DNA of 15,049 bases from Capsulimonas sp039928515 (GTDB lineage Bacteria; Armatimonadota; Armatimonadia; Armatimonadales; Capsulimonadaceae). The notes below the pieces were generated by a model that made no database searches, was not told the origin of the DNA, and saw nothing but the letters and a program-made list of their open reading frames with translations. Location: NCBI RefSeq assembly GCF_039928515.1, contig NZ_JBDSSZ010000235.1; one strand, given 5' to 3'. Positions 6,537 through 13,402 of the stretch are shown here, one piece after another; positions within the stretch are counted from its first letter, which is position 1; each line of letters opens with the position of its first letter. The position numbers and the translations under genes were made by a program.

Positions 6537-7919
6537 TTAGCCCTCCGCCTCCGTGTCCTCCACGGATTCCACCGTCCCCCGCAGCCGCGCCAGCCGTTCT
6601 TTGATCCGTACTTCATGGCCTCGGTCTGTCGGCTCATAGTAGGGCTGAGTTTGAATTCCCTCGGGCATATATCGCTGGTCGGCGTAGCCGTTTGGCTGGT
6701 CGTGCGGATAAACGTAGGGGATATCCTCCGGCTTTGGCCGTCCCGTGCCGCTTCGCGGGTCGCGGAGGTGCTTGGGAACGGCGCGCTGCTGGGTCGCTTC
6801 TAAGTCCGCCATGGCGCGATTGAGGCCCACATAGGCGGCGTTGGACTTGGGGGCCGATGCTAGGTAGGTGACAGCCTGGGCAAGATTGATGCGGGCTTCG
6901 GGAAGGCCGACATACTCCACGGCGTGGGCGGCGGCGTTCGCCACTACCAAGGCCATGGGGTCGGCGTTGCCGATATCCTCGGACGCCAGCACGACAAGGC
7001 GGCGTGCGATGAAGCGGGCGTCCTCGCCGGCCTTCAGCATCTTCGCGAGATAGTGCAGGGCGGCGTCGGGATCGGTGCCGCGCAGGGATTTGATGAAGGC
7101 GGAGATGGTGTCGTAGTGGTTGTCGCCGCCCTTGTCATAGGCGAGGGCGCGCTGCTGTAGGGCGTCCTCAGCCACGGCGCGGGTGATGCGGCGCACGGCA
7201 TCCGCCTTGCGCGACTCGGGGCGGGTGGTGACAGCCGCCAGTTCTAGTGCGTTGAGCGCCGTGCGCGCGTCGCCCTGCGCGCGGTCAATAATGTGCTCGC
7301 GGGCGTCCGGCTCCAGAACAAGGCGCAGGTCGCCGAGGCCGACAGTCGTATCGGAGACGGCGCGGTCGATCAGTCCGCCGATCTGCTCGTTCGACAGCGA
7401 CTGAAAGGTGAACACGCGCGCGCGGGAGAGCAAAGGCGCATTGACTTCGAAGTAGGGGTTTTCGGTCGTCGCGCCGATCAGCACCACGGTGCCGTTTTCT
7501 ACATGCGGCAGCAAGGCGTCCTGCTGGGATTTATTGAAGCGATGGATTTCGTCGATAAACAGCACGGTCTTGGTGCCGTATAATTTGCGGCGCATTGCGG
7601 CGGCTTCGATTACTTTGCGCAGATCGGGAATGCCCTGAGTGACGGCCGAAAAGTTCTCGAAATTCGCCTTGGTGGTGTTCGCGATCACACCCGCCAGCGT
7701 GCTCTTGCCGACGCCAGGCGGGCCATAAAAAAGCACCGACGTCAGGGCGTCGTTTTCGATCGCGCGGCGCAGCAAAGAGTTCTCGCCAATGATGTGGTCT
7801 TGGCCTACAAATTCTTCGAGCGTACGCGGCCGCATACGCGCCGCGAGCGGCGTATTGGGGGCCGTCGGCGCCGAAGCCGCGCTTTTGCCAATATCGGGTC
7901 CGTCGTCAAACAGGTCCAT
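6537..7919 (-). CDS. rarA: Replication-associated recombination protein A (RarA/MgsA), AAA+ ATPase
   Basis: A 460-residue AAA+ ATPase related to clamp loaders that acts at stalled replication forks. Walker A is GPPGVGKS (66-73), Walker B is VLFIDE within LFIDEIHRFNKSQQDALLP (119-), and the sensor-1 strand is GATTENP (149-155). The typical C-terminal tetramerisation region ends with PYYEPTDRGHEVRIKERL. The N-terminal MDLFDD followed by PLAARMRPRTLEEFVGQ is the usual start of the family, so the ATG at 7919 is sound. There is no Shine-Dalgarno sequence before it. A TACAAT lies six bases upstream, suggesting a leaderless transcript. It is the first gene of the left-hand block, divergent from the small plus-strand unit at 7983. 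Confidence 0.96.
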   Translation of the reverse strand: MDLFDDGPDIGKSAASAPTAPNTPLAARMRPRTLEEFVGQDHIIGENSLLRRAIENDALTSVLFYGPPGVGKSTLAGVIANTTKANFENFSAVTQGIPDLRKVIEAAAMRRKLYGTKTVLFIDEIHRFNKSQQDALLPHVENGTVVLIGATTENPYFEVNAPLLSRARVFTFQSLSNEQIGGLIDRAVSDTTVGLGDLRLVLEPDAREHIIDRAQGDARTALNALELAAVTTRPESRKADAVRRITRAVAEDALQQRALAYDKGGDNHYDTISAFIKSLRGTDPDAALHYLAKMLKAGEDARFIARRLVVLASEDIGNADPMALVVANAAAHAVEYVGLPEARINLAQAVTYLASAPKSNAAYVGLNRAMADLEATQQRAVPKHLRDPRSGTGRPKPEDIPYVYPHDQPNGYADQRYMPEGIQTQPYYEPTDRGHEVRIKERLARLRGTVESVEDTEAEG

Positions 7920-7925
7920 GGGGCA

Positions 7926-7931
7926 ATTGTA
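7926..7931 (-). promoter_or_regulatory. Possible -10 element for a leaderless rarA mRNA
   Basis: TACAAT on the minus strand ends six bases before the ATG of rarA. Transcription starting about seven bases downstream would begin at the A of the start codon. No convincing -35 was found, and no ribosome binding site lies in between. Confidence 0.35.
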
Positions 7932-7982
7932 CCCGCAATACGGATGTTCGGATTAAAACGATGGTGATGTGTAGTGGAGCGG

Positions 7983-7988
7983 TATAAT
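7983..7988 (+). promoter_or_regulatory. Perfect -10 box of the small plus-strand unit
   Basis: TATAAT is perfect and lies about eight bases before the leader hairpin that starts at 7997, so the transcript would start almost exactly at that hairpin. The -35 region near 7960 is poor. Confidence 0.55.
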
Positions 7989-7996
7989 TGAAAACG

Positions 7997-8024
7997 AAAG
8001 AGCAGCCCGGCAAGGCTGCTCTTT
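7997..8024 (+). promoter_or_regulatory. 5' leader hairpin of the micro-gene transcript
   Basis: AAAGAGCAGCC (7997-8007) pairs perfectly with GGCTGCTCTTT (8014-8024), giving an 11-bp stem and a 6-nt loop. It would sit at the extreme 5' end of the RNA, a position that often stabilises transcripts. It lacks the long U-tract needed for a strong terminator, although it ends in CTTTC. Confidence 0.7.
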
Positions 8025-8036
8025 CTAACGTCGCAT

Positions 8037-8048
8037 AAAGGAGGTGAT
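8037..8048 (+). promoter_or_regulatory. Exceptionally long Shine-Dalgarno sequence
   Basis: AAAGGAGGTGAT is complementary over 12 nt to the standard 3' end of bacterial 16S rRNA. Its GGAGG core (8040-8044) lies eight bases before the ATG at 8053. Confidence 0.75.
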
Positions 8049-8052
8049 TCCA

Positions 8053-8154
8053 ATGCGTCGTACAAATCGACGATCCCGTTACGCCGGGATTGCGATCCTG
8101 ATCGTCGCGATTGCTAAGGCAATCGCGATCATCATCGTTGCCCTGCATCGCTAG
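8053..8154 (+). CDS. 33-residue cationic hydrophobic micro-protein
   Basis: The frame starts with ATG, runs 33 codons and ends with TAG. The first nine residues are strongly basic (MRRTNRRSR). They are followed by a hydrophobic helix of about 20 residues (AGIAILIVAIAKAIAIIIVAL) with a single central Lys, then HR. This suits a membrane-inserted peptide and resembles in general design the toxins of type I toxin-antitoxin systems and other regulatory membrane micro-proteins; I recognise no specific family. Support for translation is the 12-nt Shine-Dalgarno match, with a TATAAT upstream and an intrinsic terminator downstream, all on the plus strand opposite the flanking genes. The odd point is that the coding sequence is almost fully tiled by perfect hairpins, so the RNA itself may be the functional product or a dual-function RNA. 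Confidence 0.6.
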   Translation: MRRTNRRSRYAGIAILIVAIAKAIAIIIVALHR

Positions 8155-8160
8155 GCAACG
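8056..8160 (+). other. Run of four perfect hairpins across the micro-gene
   Basis: In order: CGTCG/CGACG (8056-8060 with 8068-8072), ATCCCG/CGGGAT (8073-8078 with 8085-8090), CGCGATTGC/GCAATCGCG (8106-8114 with 8119-8127) and CGTTGCC/GGCAACG (8136-8142 with 8154-8160, across the stop codon). The leader hairpin precedes them and the terminator follows. Confidence 0.75.
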
Positions 8161-8169
8161 GGAGCGAAG

Positions 8170-8207
8170 CGGGTGGCAGTTCACAGCTGCTGCCCGTTTT
8201 GCTTTTT
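8170..8207 (+). terminator. Rho-independent terminator of the micro-gene unit
   Basis: CGGGTGGCAG (8170-8179) pairs with CTGCTGCCCG (8187-8196) over ten pairs including two G-U, with a 7-nt loop. TTTTGCTTTTT follows. It ends a unit of about 210 nt that starts near 7995. Confidence 0.8.
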
Positions 8208-8308
8208 ACGGCTAGGCTCCATGGCAACTTACGAAGTCCGAGGACTGATCGTAGGGCGCCAATTTAATTCTACCACAAAATTGGGGGATCGTATCGTCAA
8301 TGAATAAA

Positions 8309-8529
8309 GAAGGTCCCCGCGAGAGCCGTGCGCCAAGCAGGTTTTTGAACCCGTCGTTTAACGGGCTGGGTTTCGCCGGCGGGCTTACGCGATTCCCGGA
8401 TCGCCAGGACGAGCAAAGCTGATCCTGGCCGAGACAGCGGGCTGCCACTTGTCCACGCCTATAGCGTCACCCATAGAGTGTGCGCGTCGGCTCAAAACCA
8501 AATGCCGACGTCACGCGAACCGCAGGGAT
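8309..8529 (-). ncRNA. Candidate structured RNA, 6S-like architecture
   Basis: A strong promoter places the RNA 5' end near 8529. The first bases pair with the far end: 8520-8528 with 8314-8322 (nine pairs including two G-U), then a 4x4 internal loop, then 8512-8515 with 8327-8330. Inside are a 5'-side hairpin (8485-8491 with 8504-8510), a second long-range stem (8445-8451 with 8334-8340), an apical hairpin (8404-8428, CCAGGA paired with TCCTGG and AGC with GCT) and a small hairpin on the 3' side around 8346-8368. Closing stem, bubble with a 3'-side hairpin, and apical arm resemble 6S RNA, a regulator that binds the sigma-70 holoenzyme. Length (about 220 nt) is compatible. A U-rich CTTCTTTATT follows the closing stem. 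The only long minus-strand frame here has no protein-like character. The 6S identity is inference; a structured transcript is better supported. Confidence 0.5.
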
Positions 8530-8535
8530 TGCACT

Positions 8536-8564
8536 ATTGTAGCACGGATGACCGATGGCGGCAA
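8536..8564 (-). promoter_or_regulatory. Promoter of the structured RNA
   Basis: TTGCCG (8559-8564), a 17-bp spacer ending in TGC, and TACAAT (8536-8541) form a sigma-70-type promoter with an extended -10. It begins 18 bp after the stop codon of the propeller gene. A near copy lies at 13403-13431. Confidence 0.75.
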
Positions 8565-8582
8565 GTCCTGAAATCCTCTGCG

Positions 8583-10235
8583 CTACTTCGCGGCGGCGGG
8601 CAGGAGGCCGTATACCACCAGGGCATTCGAGAATGTGGCGGCGTAGACTTTGCCGTTCGCCACGGTGGGCGGATTGTACTTTGCGAGGTTTCCAATCGCA
8701 TCCCGCTCGGCGTTCTGGCTGCTGTTCCAGAGCTCCTTGCTCAGGTCATTTGCATCGAATGCTCTTAAGATACCAGTGACGGTATCATGCTGCGCATCGG
8801 CTTCGTACGGCGTGGACGCCCAAACGATCGCCGTGCCGGCGGCGCCGCCGTTCGCGGAAATCGACAGGAACCCGCCGGGCATGCCGGAGTTGATCTGCGG
8901 CGCGAGCATCGTGCTTTTGGAAGACGCCGTCGTATTGAACGTGTCGCCATTAAAAGAGAACGCGCGCAGGTAATCGTTCTCGCCCCAGACGTAAAGATGG
9001 GCGCCGCTAGCTCCCGAATAATAGATAGGCGTCCCATGAACATGATGGCTGCCGGATTGTGACGTGTTGATGGCCTGCCATTCCTGAACGACATCATCGC
9101 CGCCGGCATTGTATTTTCCCATCTTATTGGTATTGAGAAGGTACAGAATGCCTTCCTTGCCTCCGCTGATAACAAGCTTTTTCCCGGGGATGGCGAGGAC
9201 GCCGGCCGCGCCCAGATCTGTGTCGCCGGCATTCAGGGCGTCGGCGTTGGAGGGCATGAAATAATCCAGCGGGAGCAGCTTGGGGCTGAGTTTTACGAAC
9301 GCCTCTCCGTAGCTGGCCCCGCCGCTTCGGATGGTGCTTGCGCCGTTTCCGGTAAGGCAGTAGAGGTTTCCATCGGAGCCCACGGTCATTCCCTCCCCCG
9401 CCATCCACAAGCCGGCCTCATCGCCATCGGGACTGGTGTTGAACACGCTGACTTGGGCAAGGCTGCTTGCATCGTAGCCGATCACCCAGCCATGGTAGGG
9501 ATTGGTGTCGGCAAAGGATGCGGACGCTACATACACCACGCCGGCGGCGAGCGTGAGCGCCGGGCGCAGGTTCTGAAGTGTTGGGTTGAATGTGAGGACG
9601 CCTCCGACATTTCCATCGCCCGTGCCGGGAATGGTAGCGCCGATTTCTATGGGACCGCTGAACTTCTCCGAGCCCGTCGTGATATCGAGCGCGTGCAGCT
9701 TCCAGTGATAGGGGCCGGGCGCGCCGTCCTGTGTGTAGGCGGCGACATAAATCGTCTTAGTCTTCGGATCGATGACCGGAGTCGGCAGAATGCCGATTTC
9801 GCCTCGGATATCGCGAAGCGGGCCATAGCGCGTGTCGAATCCGGAAGGCCGTGGGGTTCCGAGGTTGACATGCCAGAGCGGCTCCGAGGCGGCGGGGTCA
9901 TCGGCGTCGAACGCGTAGACGCTGTCGTGCATTGTGGCGACATAGACGACATTGTGCTTTCCGTGGTCGGGAATGGAGACCTTAGGAACGTAAAGGGGCT
10001 GTGCGTAGATCTGGCCGTCGACGCTGCGTGTGAAGATCTTGCCGAACGTATTCACGTTGACATTCTTCGTGCTGAGGATTTTCTCACCGGAATTCGTTCC
10101 CGTGCGCAGGTTGTCGTTGTGGTGCGTCAGCACTGAAACCTGGCTCCAGACCGGCGCGGCGGCGCCCAGCAGCATGGAAGAGACGGCGGCGGTGATCCAA
10201 AAGTGAATCGAGGCGGCGATGCGTTGAGGCGACAT
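8583..10235 (-). CDS. Exported PQQ-like beta-propeller protein
   Basis: A 550-residue secreted or periplasmic protein with an N-terminal signal peptide (hydrophobic segment about 10-28, likely cleavage after APVWS near 31). The rest is a series of propeller blades with recurring VVYVATMHDSVYAFDADD-, TIYVAAYTQDG-, GNLYCLTGNG- and LRAFDANDLSKELW-type strands, as in PQQ-dehydrogenase-like and quinoprotein-fold proteins. No CxxCH heme motif is present and PQQ binding cannot be shown. It is the last gene of the redoxin-cytochrome-HAF operon, starting 4 bp after the HAF gene stop, with AAAGGA upstream of its ATG. Its residues from about 200 to 547 are closely paralogous, without gaps, to the lectin-bearing propeller at the right edge; this copy stops at the end of the propeller (LLPAAAK). 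Confidence 0.85.
   Translation of the reverse strand: MSPQRIAASIHFWITAAVSSMLLGAAAPVWSQVSVLTHHNDNLRTGTNSGEKILSTKNVNVNTFGKIFTRSVDGQIYAQPLYVPKVSIPDHGKHNVVYVATMHDSVYAFDADDPAASEPLWHVNLGTPRPSGFDTRYGPLRDIRGEIGILPTPVIDPKTKTIYVAAYTQDGAPGPYHWKLHALDITTGSEKFSGPIEIGATIPGTGDGNVGGVLTFNPTLQNLRPALTLAAGVVYVASASFADTNPYHGWVIGYDASSLAQVSVFNTSPDGDEAGLWMAGEGMTVGSDGNLYCLTGNGASTIRSGGASYGEAFVKLSPKLLPLDYFMPSNADALNAGDTDLGAAGVLAIPGKKLVISGGKEGILYLLNTNKMGKYNAGGDDVVQEWQAINTSQSGSHHVHGTPIYYSGASGAHLYVWGENDYLRAFSFNGDTFNTTASSKSTMLAPQINSGMPGGFLSISANGGAAGTAIVWASTPYEADAQHDTVTGILRAFDANDLSKELWNSSQNAERDAIGNLAKYNPPTVANGKVYAATFSNALVVYGLLPAAAK
8590..9638. repeat. Direct repeat, copy 1 (propeller gene body)
   Basis: This stretch aligns with 14001-15049 at a constant offset of 5411 bp without gaps at the landmarks compared, with long identical blocks such as CCGCCGGGCATGCCGGAG. 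The right copy continues beyond the window, so the full repeat is longer. Confidence 0.85.
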
Positions 10236-10239
10236 AAAG

Positions 10240-11331
10240 CTATCCTTTGATTTTGCCGCCCAGAGGGAGGGGGCGATTGACGGTGGGCGTCAGCAGCAGG
10301 GCATGGTTCGGTTCCCCCTTGCTGCTCGCAATACAGACGATTTGGCCGGCGTTATTAATGGCGCAGCCTTCGGAAAGAGTCCATCCGGAGTCCTGTGGAA
10401 TGAGGTCGTTCAGGTCATCCATGCGGCCGTTGCGCCAGAGGAATGCGTGACGTCCGTGGGCGGAGACGTTGGAGCTTCCCACGACTTCGTCCCGATCGTT
10501 CAGGCTGTTCGCCATCGAGGGATCGTACCGAAGAACGCCCAGGTCCGTCATCCGTCCCTGGCGATACAGAAACGCATGGATGCCGTCTTCGGCCTCGGAA
10601 TAGCCGGCGGCGTCGCCGCGCGCATTGATCGCGAGCGCGCTGCCGGAACCGCCGCCGGGAAGCGTCCCCAGATCTTGGATTTTGCCGTGACGCCAAATCA
10701 CCGGATGGTTGATATGGAGTGGCGTGTCCGCCACTCCCGCTGCGTCGCCCGCCGCGTTGACGGCGTAGGCGGCGCTGAAACGGCCGCCGGGCAGGACGCC
10801 CAGATCCTTGAGCGTAGCGCCATCGGCCACAAATGCGTGGCGTGTGTGCGCATCGACATTCGAGACGCCGACGATTCGCCCTGCGTTATTGACGCCCAGT
10901 GCGCGGCTGTCCCGGCCTCCCAGCGTTCCCAGAATACGCATTCCCCGTGCGTCACGGACAAACGCTCGGGTGGCGGCCATGCTATCGACCGGGTTGTCGC
11001 CGGCGGAGGTCCAGCCGACGACCACATGATGTTCATTCAGCGCAAACGCGATGCTGTTAGGATATCCGGAGACCTGCCCCAGATCCTTCAAACGTCCTTG
11101 CCGCCAATACGCCGCATGGGCATGCGATCCCGCCATGACGGTCAGCGCGACATCTCCCGAATTGCTGAGGCCGATCGCCGCTCCCTCCGTGACATCCGCC
11201 AGGCGTCCTAAATCCGTGATGTGATAGGAAGGCGCGGCGAGGGTGGGGGTGAGGAGTGACGTTACTCCCAGAAGAGGCGTCGCAAGAGCAAAGAGCAGTC
11301 TTCGATGGTGATAGATTTGAGATATGTGCAT
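10240..11331 (-). CDS. Secreted HAF-repeat protein
   Basis: A 363-residue exported protein. The start used is the ATG at 11331, giving a signal peptide (MHISQIYHHRRLLFALATPL.., cleavage near TLAAPSY); an upstream in-frame ATG at 11481 lies inside the cytochrome gene and adds an arginine-rich stretch unlike a secreted N-terminus. The mature part is built of repeated units with AxAxNxxGxxVGxS, HAFxWRxG and xxDLGxLPGG motifs, as in the HAF extracellular repeat family, probably forming a beta-propeller or solenoid; at least six units are seen. Function is unknown; such proteins occur in multi-copy families of soil and plant-associated bacteria. It starts 11 bp after the cytochrome gene and ends 4 bp before the propeller gene, so it is an internal operon member. 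Confidence 0.85.
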   Translation of the reverse strand: MHISQIYHHRRLLFALATPLLGVTSLLTPTLAAPSYHITDLGRLADVTEGAAIGLSNSGDVALTVMAGSHAHAAYWRQGRLKDLGQVSGYPNSIAFALNEHHVVVGWTSAGDNPVDSMAATRAFVRDARGMRILGTLGGRDSRALGVNNAGRIVGVSNVDAHTRHAFVADGATLKDLGVLPGGRFSAAYAVNAAGDAAGVADTPLHINHPVIWRHGKIQDLGTLPGGGSGSALAINARGDAAGYSEAEDGIHAFLYRQGRMTDLGVLRYDPSMANSLNDRDEVVGSSNVSAHGRHAFLWRNGRMDDLNDLIPQDSGWTLSEGCAINNAGQIVCIASSKGEPNHALLLTPTVNRPLPLGGKIKG

Positions 11332-11342
11332 AACTTGTAAAC

Positions 11343-12737
11343 CTATCCGTGTCCGGTTGCGCCGGAGGATTGGACGGTGTATGTCGCGCCCTTCGCGGCC
11401 AGCGCCTGAGAAAGGGCGGGGATGTCGCGCGGCTGAAGGGCGGTGATTTGAAACTCGACGCCGGCATATTCGTCGGTGCATCCAGTCGCCGCTCCAGAGA
11501 CCATCGGCGTGTCCTCGGCGTTTCTGGGATTGTGCGCCGAATTGTCATAGTCAATCGTCACTGTGATGCGCGTTCCGGCGGGCAGATCCATCGGCGCGCG
11601 ATATCGCAGCGGCTCCGCCCAGTCGAGATTGAAGTTGGGAATCCAGAGCAGCGGTTGGGCGGCGCCGTTTGGTAATGTGGCGTCAGCACGGATTGCGCGG
11701 CACATCAACTCGGCGTGCGGACTGATGGCGTAGAGGCGAGCCGCGACCGGCAGCGTGAACGCATCGGTGACGGTAGCAATCTCATTGGGGCGCAAATTGA
11801 TCCAGGCGTTCCCCAGGGCGAGCATGGCGGGGGGCGGCAGCGGGGCGTCGGAAAAGTATAGTGCGATTTCGGAGCGCTCGTTTTCCTGCCGCCCGTTTGG
11901 CTGAAAACGCAATTGCAAGACGAGATCATCCCCTGGCGCCAATCGCATCGCACTGCCTTTTGGGAACTGAACGGGTGGGCTGCCCACAGCCCATTCTCCC
12001 AGCCGTCGCCGACCAGGCCCGGCGCTGCCGGGAAAATCAGTCCAGCCCACGGCGCCGCTCTGCTGCTGCTGAAGACGCGCCTTCCGAGTGCTGTCGGCAA
12101 AGAGGGAGGCGTGACGGACGACGCCGGGAGCGCTCGCCCGGTAATCCACGGCTTTCAGAGCTCGATCTCGAATGAGGAACCGAGGAAACAGAAAGCTGCG
12201 GCATTGCTCCACATCTCCGGCATTAAGTGTGAATGGCTGCGTCATGCGCACGACCAGATCCGGACGGCCGAGCGGCCATGTTTTTTGGGGCCGCGCCGGG
12301 GTTCGCTGAGAGATATGCGGACCTTCCGGGGCGCCTGCTTTTACCCAGTTCGCAATCATACGGATTTGACCGTCGCTCAAGCGGCGGACGCCGGCGAAGT
12401 CTCCATGTCCTGGCTTGGGAAGCCATGGCGGCATATAACGAGTTCGCGTGAGTTCCGCAATCTGGGGCGCTCGTTTTTTGACGTCATCGTAGGTGAGCAG
12501 TGAAAACGGGGCCGCTGTCCCGGGCTGATGACAGGAAGCGCAGGCGTGCAGCACGATCGGTGCGATATCGCGTGCGTAGACGGGCGAAGCGCTGCTCGCC
12601 GGCTTCGCCGCCCGGGATGAACGAGCCGCCGAATAGACCGGCGCTCTTTGCGCGCTAAGATTTACGAACACAGCCGTCAGAACGACCGTCGCCGCCAGAG
12701 AGCAGAGCCGCTTTCGGGAAAGCTTGATGGGTTTCAT
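11343..12737 (-). CDS. Exported cytochrome c with copper type II monooxygenase-like domain
   Basis: A 464-residue exported protein. The chosen ATG (12737) overlaps the redoxin stop as ATGA, and a signal peptide follows (basic LSRKR, hydrophobic core about 11-28). A c-type heme site CASCH is at 66-70, with a likely axial Met in TRYMPPW (M102). Residues from about 155 to 440 match the ascorbate-dependent copper monooxygenase-like (PHM/DBM) fold often joined to such cytochromes: VVRHASLFAD, DLVLQLRFQPNGRQENERSEIALYF and LDWAEPLRYR..LPAGTRI..DYDNSAHNP. Several positions where the family normally shows copper-binding His appear changed (R208-H209, R277-F-Q279, H341-A-E343), so catalysis by this domain is doubtful. 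It probably partners the redoxin encoded upstream. An alternative ATG lies six codons earlier. Confidence 0.82.
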   Translation of the reverse strand: MKPIKLSRKRLCSLAATVVLTAVFVNLSAQRAPVYSAARSSRAAKPASSASPVYARDIAPIVLHACASCHQPGTAAPFSLLTYDDVKKRAPQIAELTRTRYMPPWLPKPGHGDFAGVRRLSDGQIRMIANWVKAGAPEGPHISQRTPARPQKTWPLGRPDLVVRMTQPFTLNAGDVEQCRSFLFPRFLIRDRALKAVDYRASAPGVVRHASLFADSTRKARLQQQQSGAVGWTDFPGSAGPGRRRLGEWAVGSPPVQFPKGSAMRLAPGDDLVLQLRFQPNGRQENERSEIALYFSDAPLPPPAMLALGNAWINLRPNEIATVTDAFTLPVAARLYAISPHAELMCRAIRADATLPNGAAQPLLWIPNFNLDWAEPLRYRAPMDLPAGTRITVTIDYDNSAHNPRNAEDTPMVSGAATGCTDEYAGVEFQITALQPRDIPALSQALAAKGATYTVQSSGATGHG

Positions 12738-13300
12738 GGCGTGGAAATGGCGCATCCAATGGGAGCTTTCCAGGGTTTCGCCACTGGTCGCCCATCTTGG
12801 ATGGCGGTCAGCGCATCTCGCAGTTCATGGACATTGGCCATGTGCGTGACGCCCCATCCCAGCATACGATTGTCGATTCGCCCTCGGTAGAGCACTTTAC
12901 GCTCTGGCGATAGTACTACTGCTTCGGGAGCGATAGCGGCGCCGGTAAATTTGACAAGCTGCCGGCGCGGATCGAGCAGGGCCGGACAGGAGAATTGGCG
13001 TTCGGCTGCATGCTTCTGCGCCAGGGCGGGCGACAGGCCGTTTTCGGCATAAACGATATGGAATGCAATGTCCGCTGTTTTGTAGTCCTGGCAGATCTGA
13101 TTGATCTCGGGGGCATAGGTATTGCAGATGGGGCAGTCGTGAATGATGAAAAAATAGACAGACGCTTTGTGAGCGGCGCCGTCAAATGCCGGTGTCGCGC
13201 GCCCATTGAGGTCTTGCAGTAATATCGCCGGCTTTGACAGCGACGACTCCGCCGCAGATACGCGCGACTGAGGCGCGAAGACAGGGAGAAGCTGCCCCAT
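12734..13300 (-). CDS. Redoxin / thioredoxin-fold protein (AhpC-TSA type), start uncertain
   Basis: The conserved part is a thioredoxin-fold domain: ILLQDLNGR (27-34), the active-site motif DCPICNTYAPEINQIC (C56-x-x-C59 from this start), the cis-Pro region APEAVVLSP and a C-terminal GCAISTP tail seen in redoxins that accompany bacterial cytochrome/copper-monooxygenase proteins. The only in-frame ATG downstream of the promoter is at 13300, giving 188 residues. However, the codons just upstream encode KRSAIFYSALL, which together with MGQLLPVFAPQSRVSA would make a typical signal peptide. That suggests initiation near 13336 at a rare codon (ATC, with GAGG nine bases before it), or a sequence change. 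The frame is open back to 13468, but that start lies upstream of the promoter. It is the first gene of the operon; its stop overlaps the cytochrome start. Confidence 0.8.
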   Translation of the reverse strand: MGQLLPVFAPQSRVSAAESSLSKPAILLQDLNGRATPAFDGAAHKASVYFFIIHDCPICNTYAPEINQICQDYKTADIAFHIVYAENGLSPALAQKHAAERQFSCPALLDPRRQLVKFTGAAIAPEAVVLSPERKVLYRGRIDNRMLGWGVTHMANVHELRDALTAIQDGRPVAKPWKAPIGCAISTP

Positions 13301-13402
13301 GAGGAGCGCAGAATAAAAAATTGCGGATCGCTTGATCGTACGTGTCCTCGCAGACTTCCTGTTTTCGAGAATATACCATCGCCCGAACCGCAGGTTTACT
13401 AT

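Noticed and set aside
7906..8184. Minus-strand frames across the micro-gene and rarA start
   Set aside because: Antisense to a unit with promoter, strong ribosome site and terminator; no ribosome site of their own, and they overlap the rarA start.
8212..8448. 78-codon minus-strand frame in the gap after the propeller gene
   Set aside because: Composition is not protein-like, and the same bases form long-range pairings of the candidate RNA.
8309..8529. tmRNA, SRP RNA, RNase P RNA or a common riboswitch
   Set aside because: Their hallmark sequences (for example the tmRNA T-arm with CCA end, the SRP GGAAG tetraloop region, the RNase P GAGGAAAGTCC block) are absent.
11332..11481. Upstream start for the HAF-repeat gene (ATG at 11481)
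   Set aside because: It overlaps the cytochrome gene by about 140 bases and adds an Arg-rich tail before a perfectly good signal peptide at 11331.
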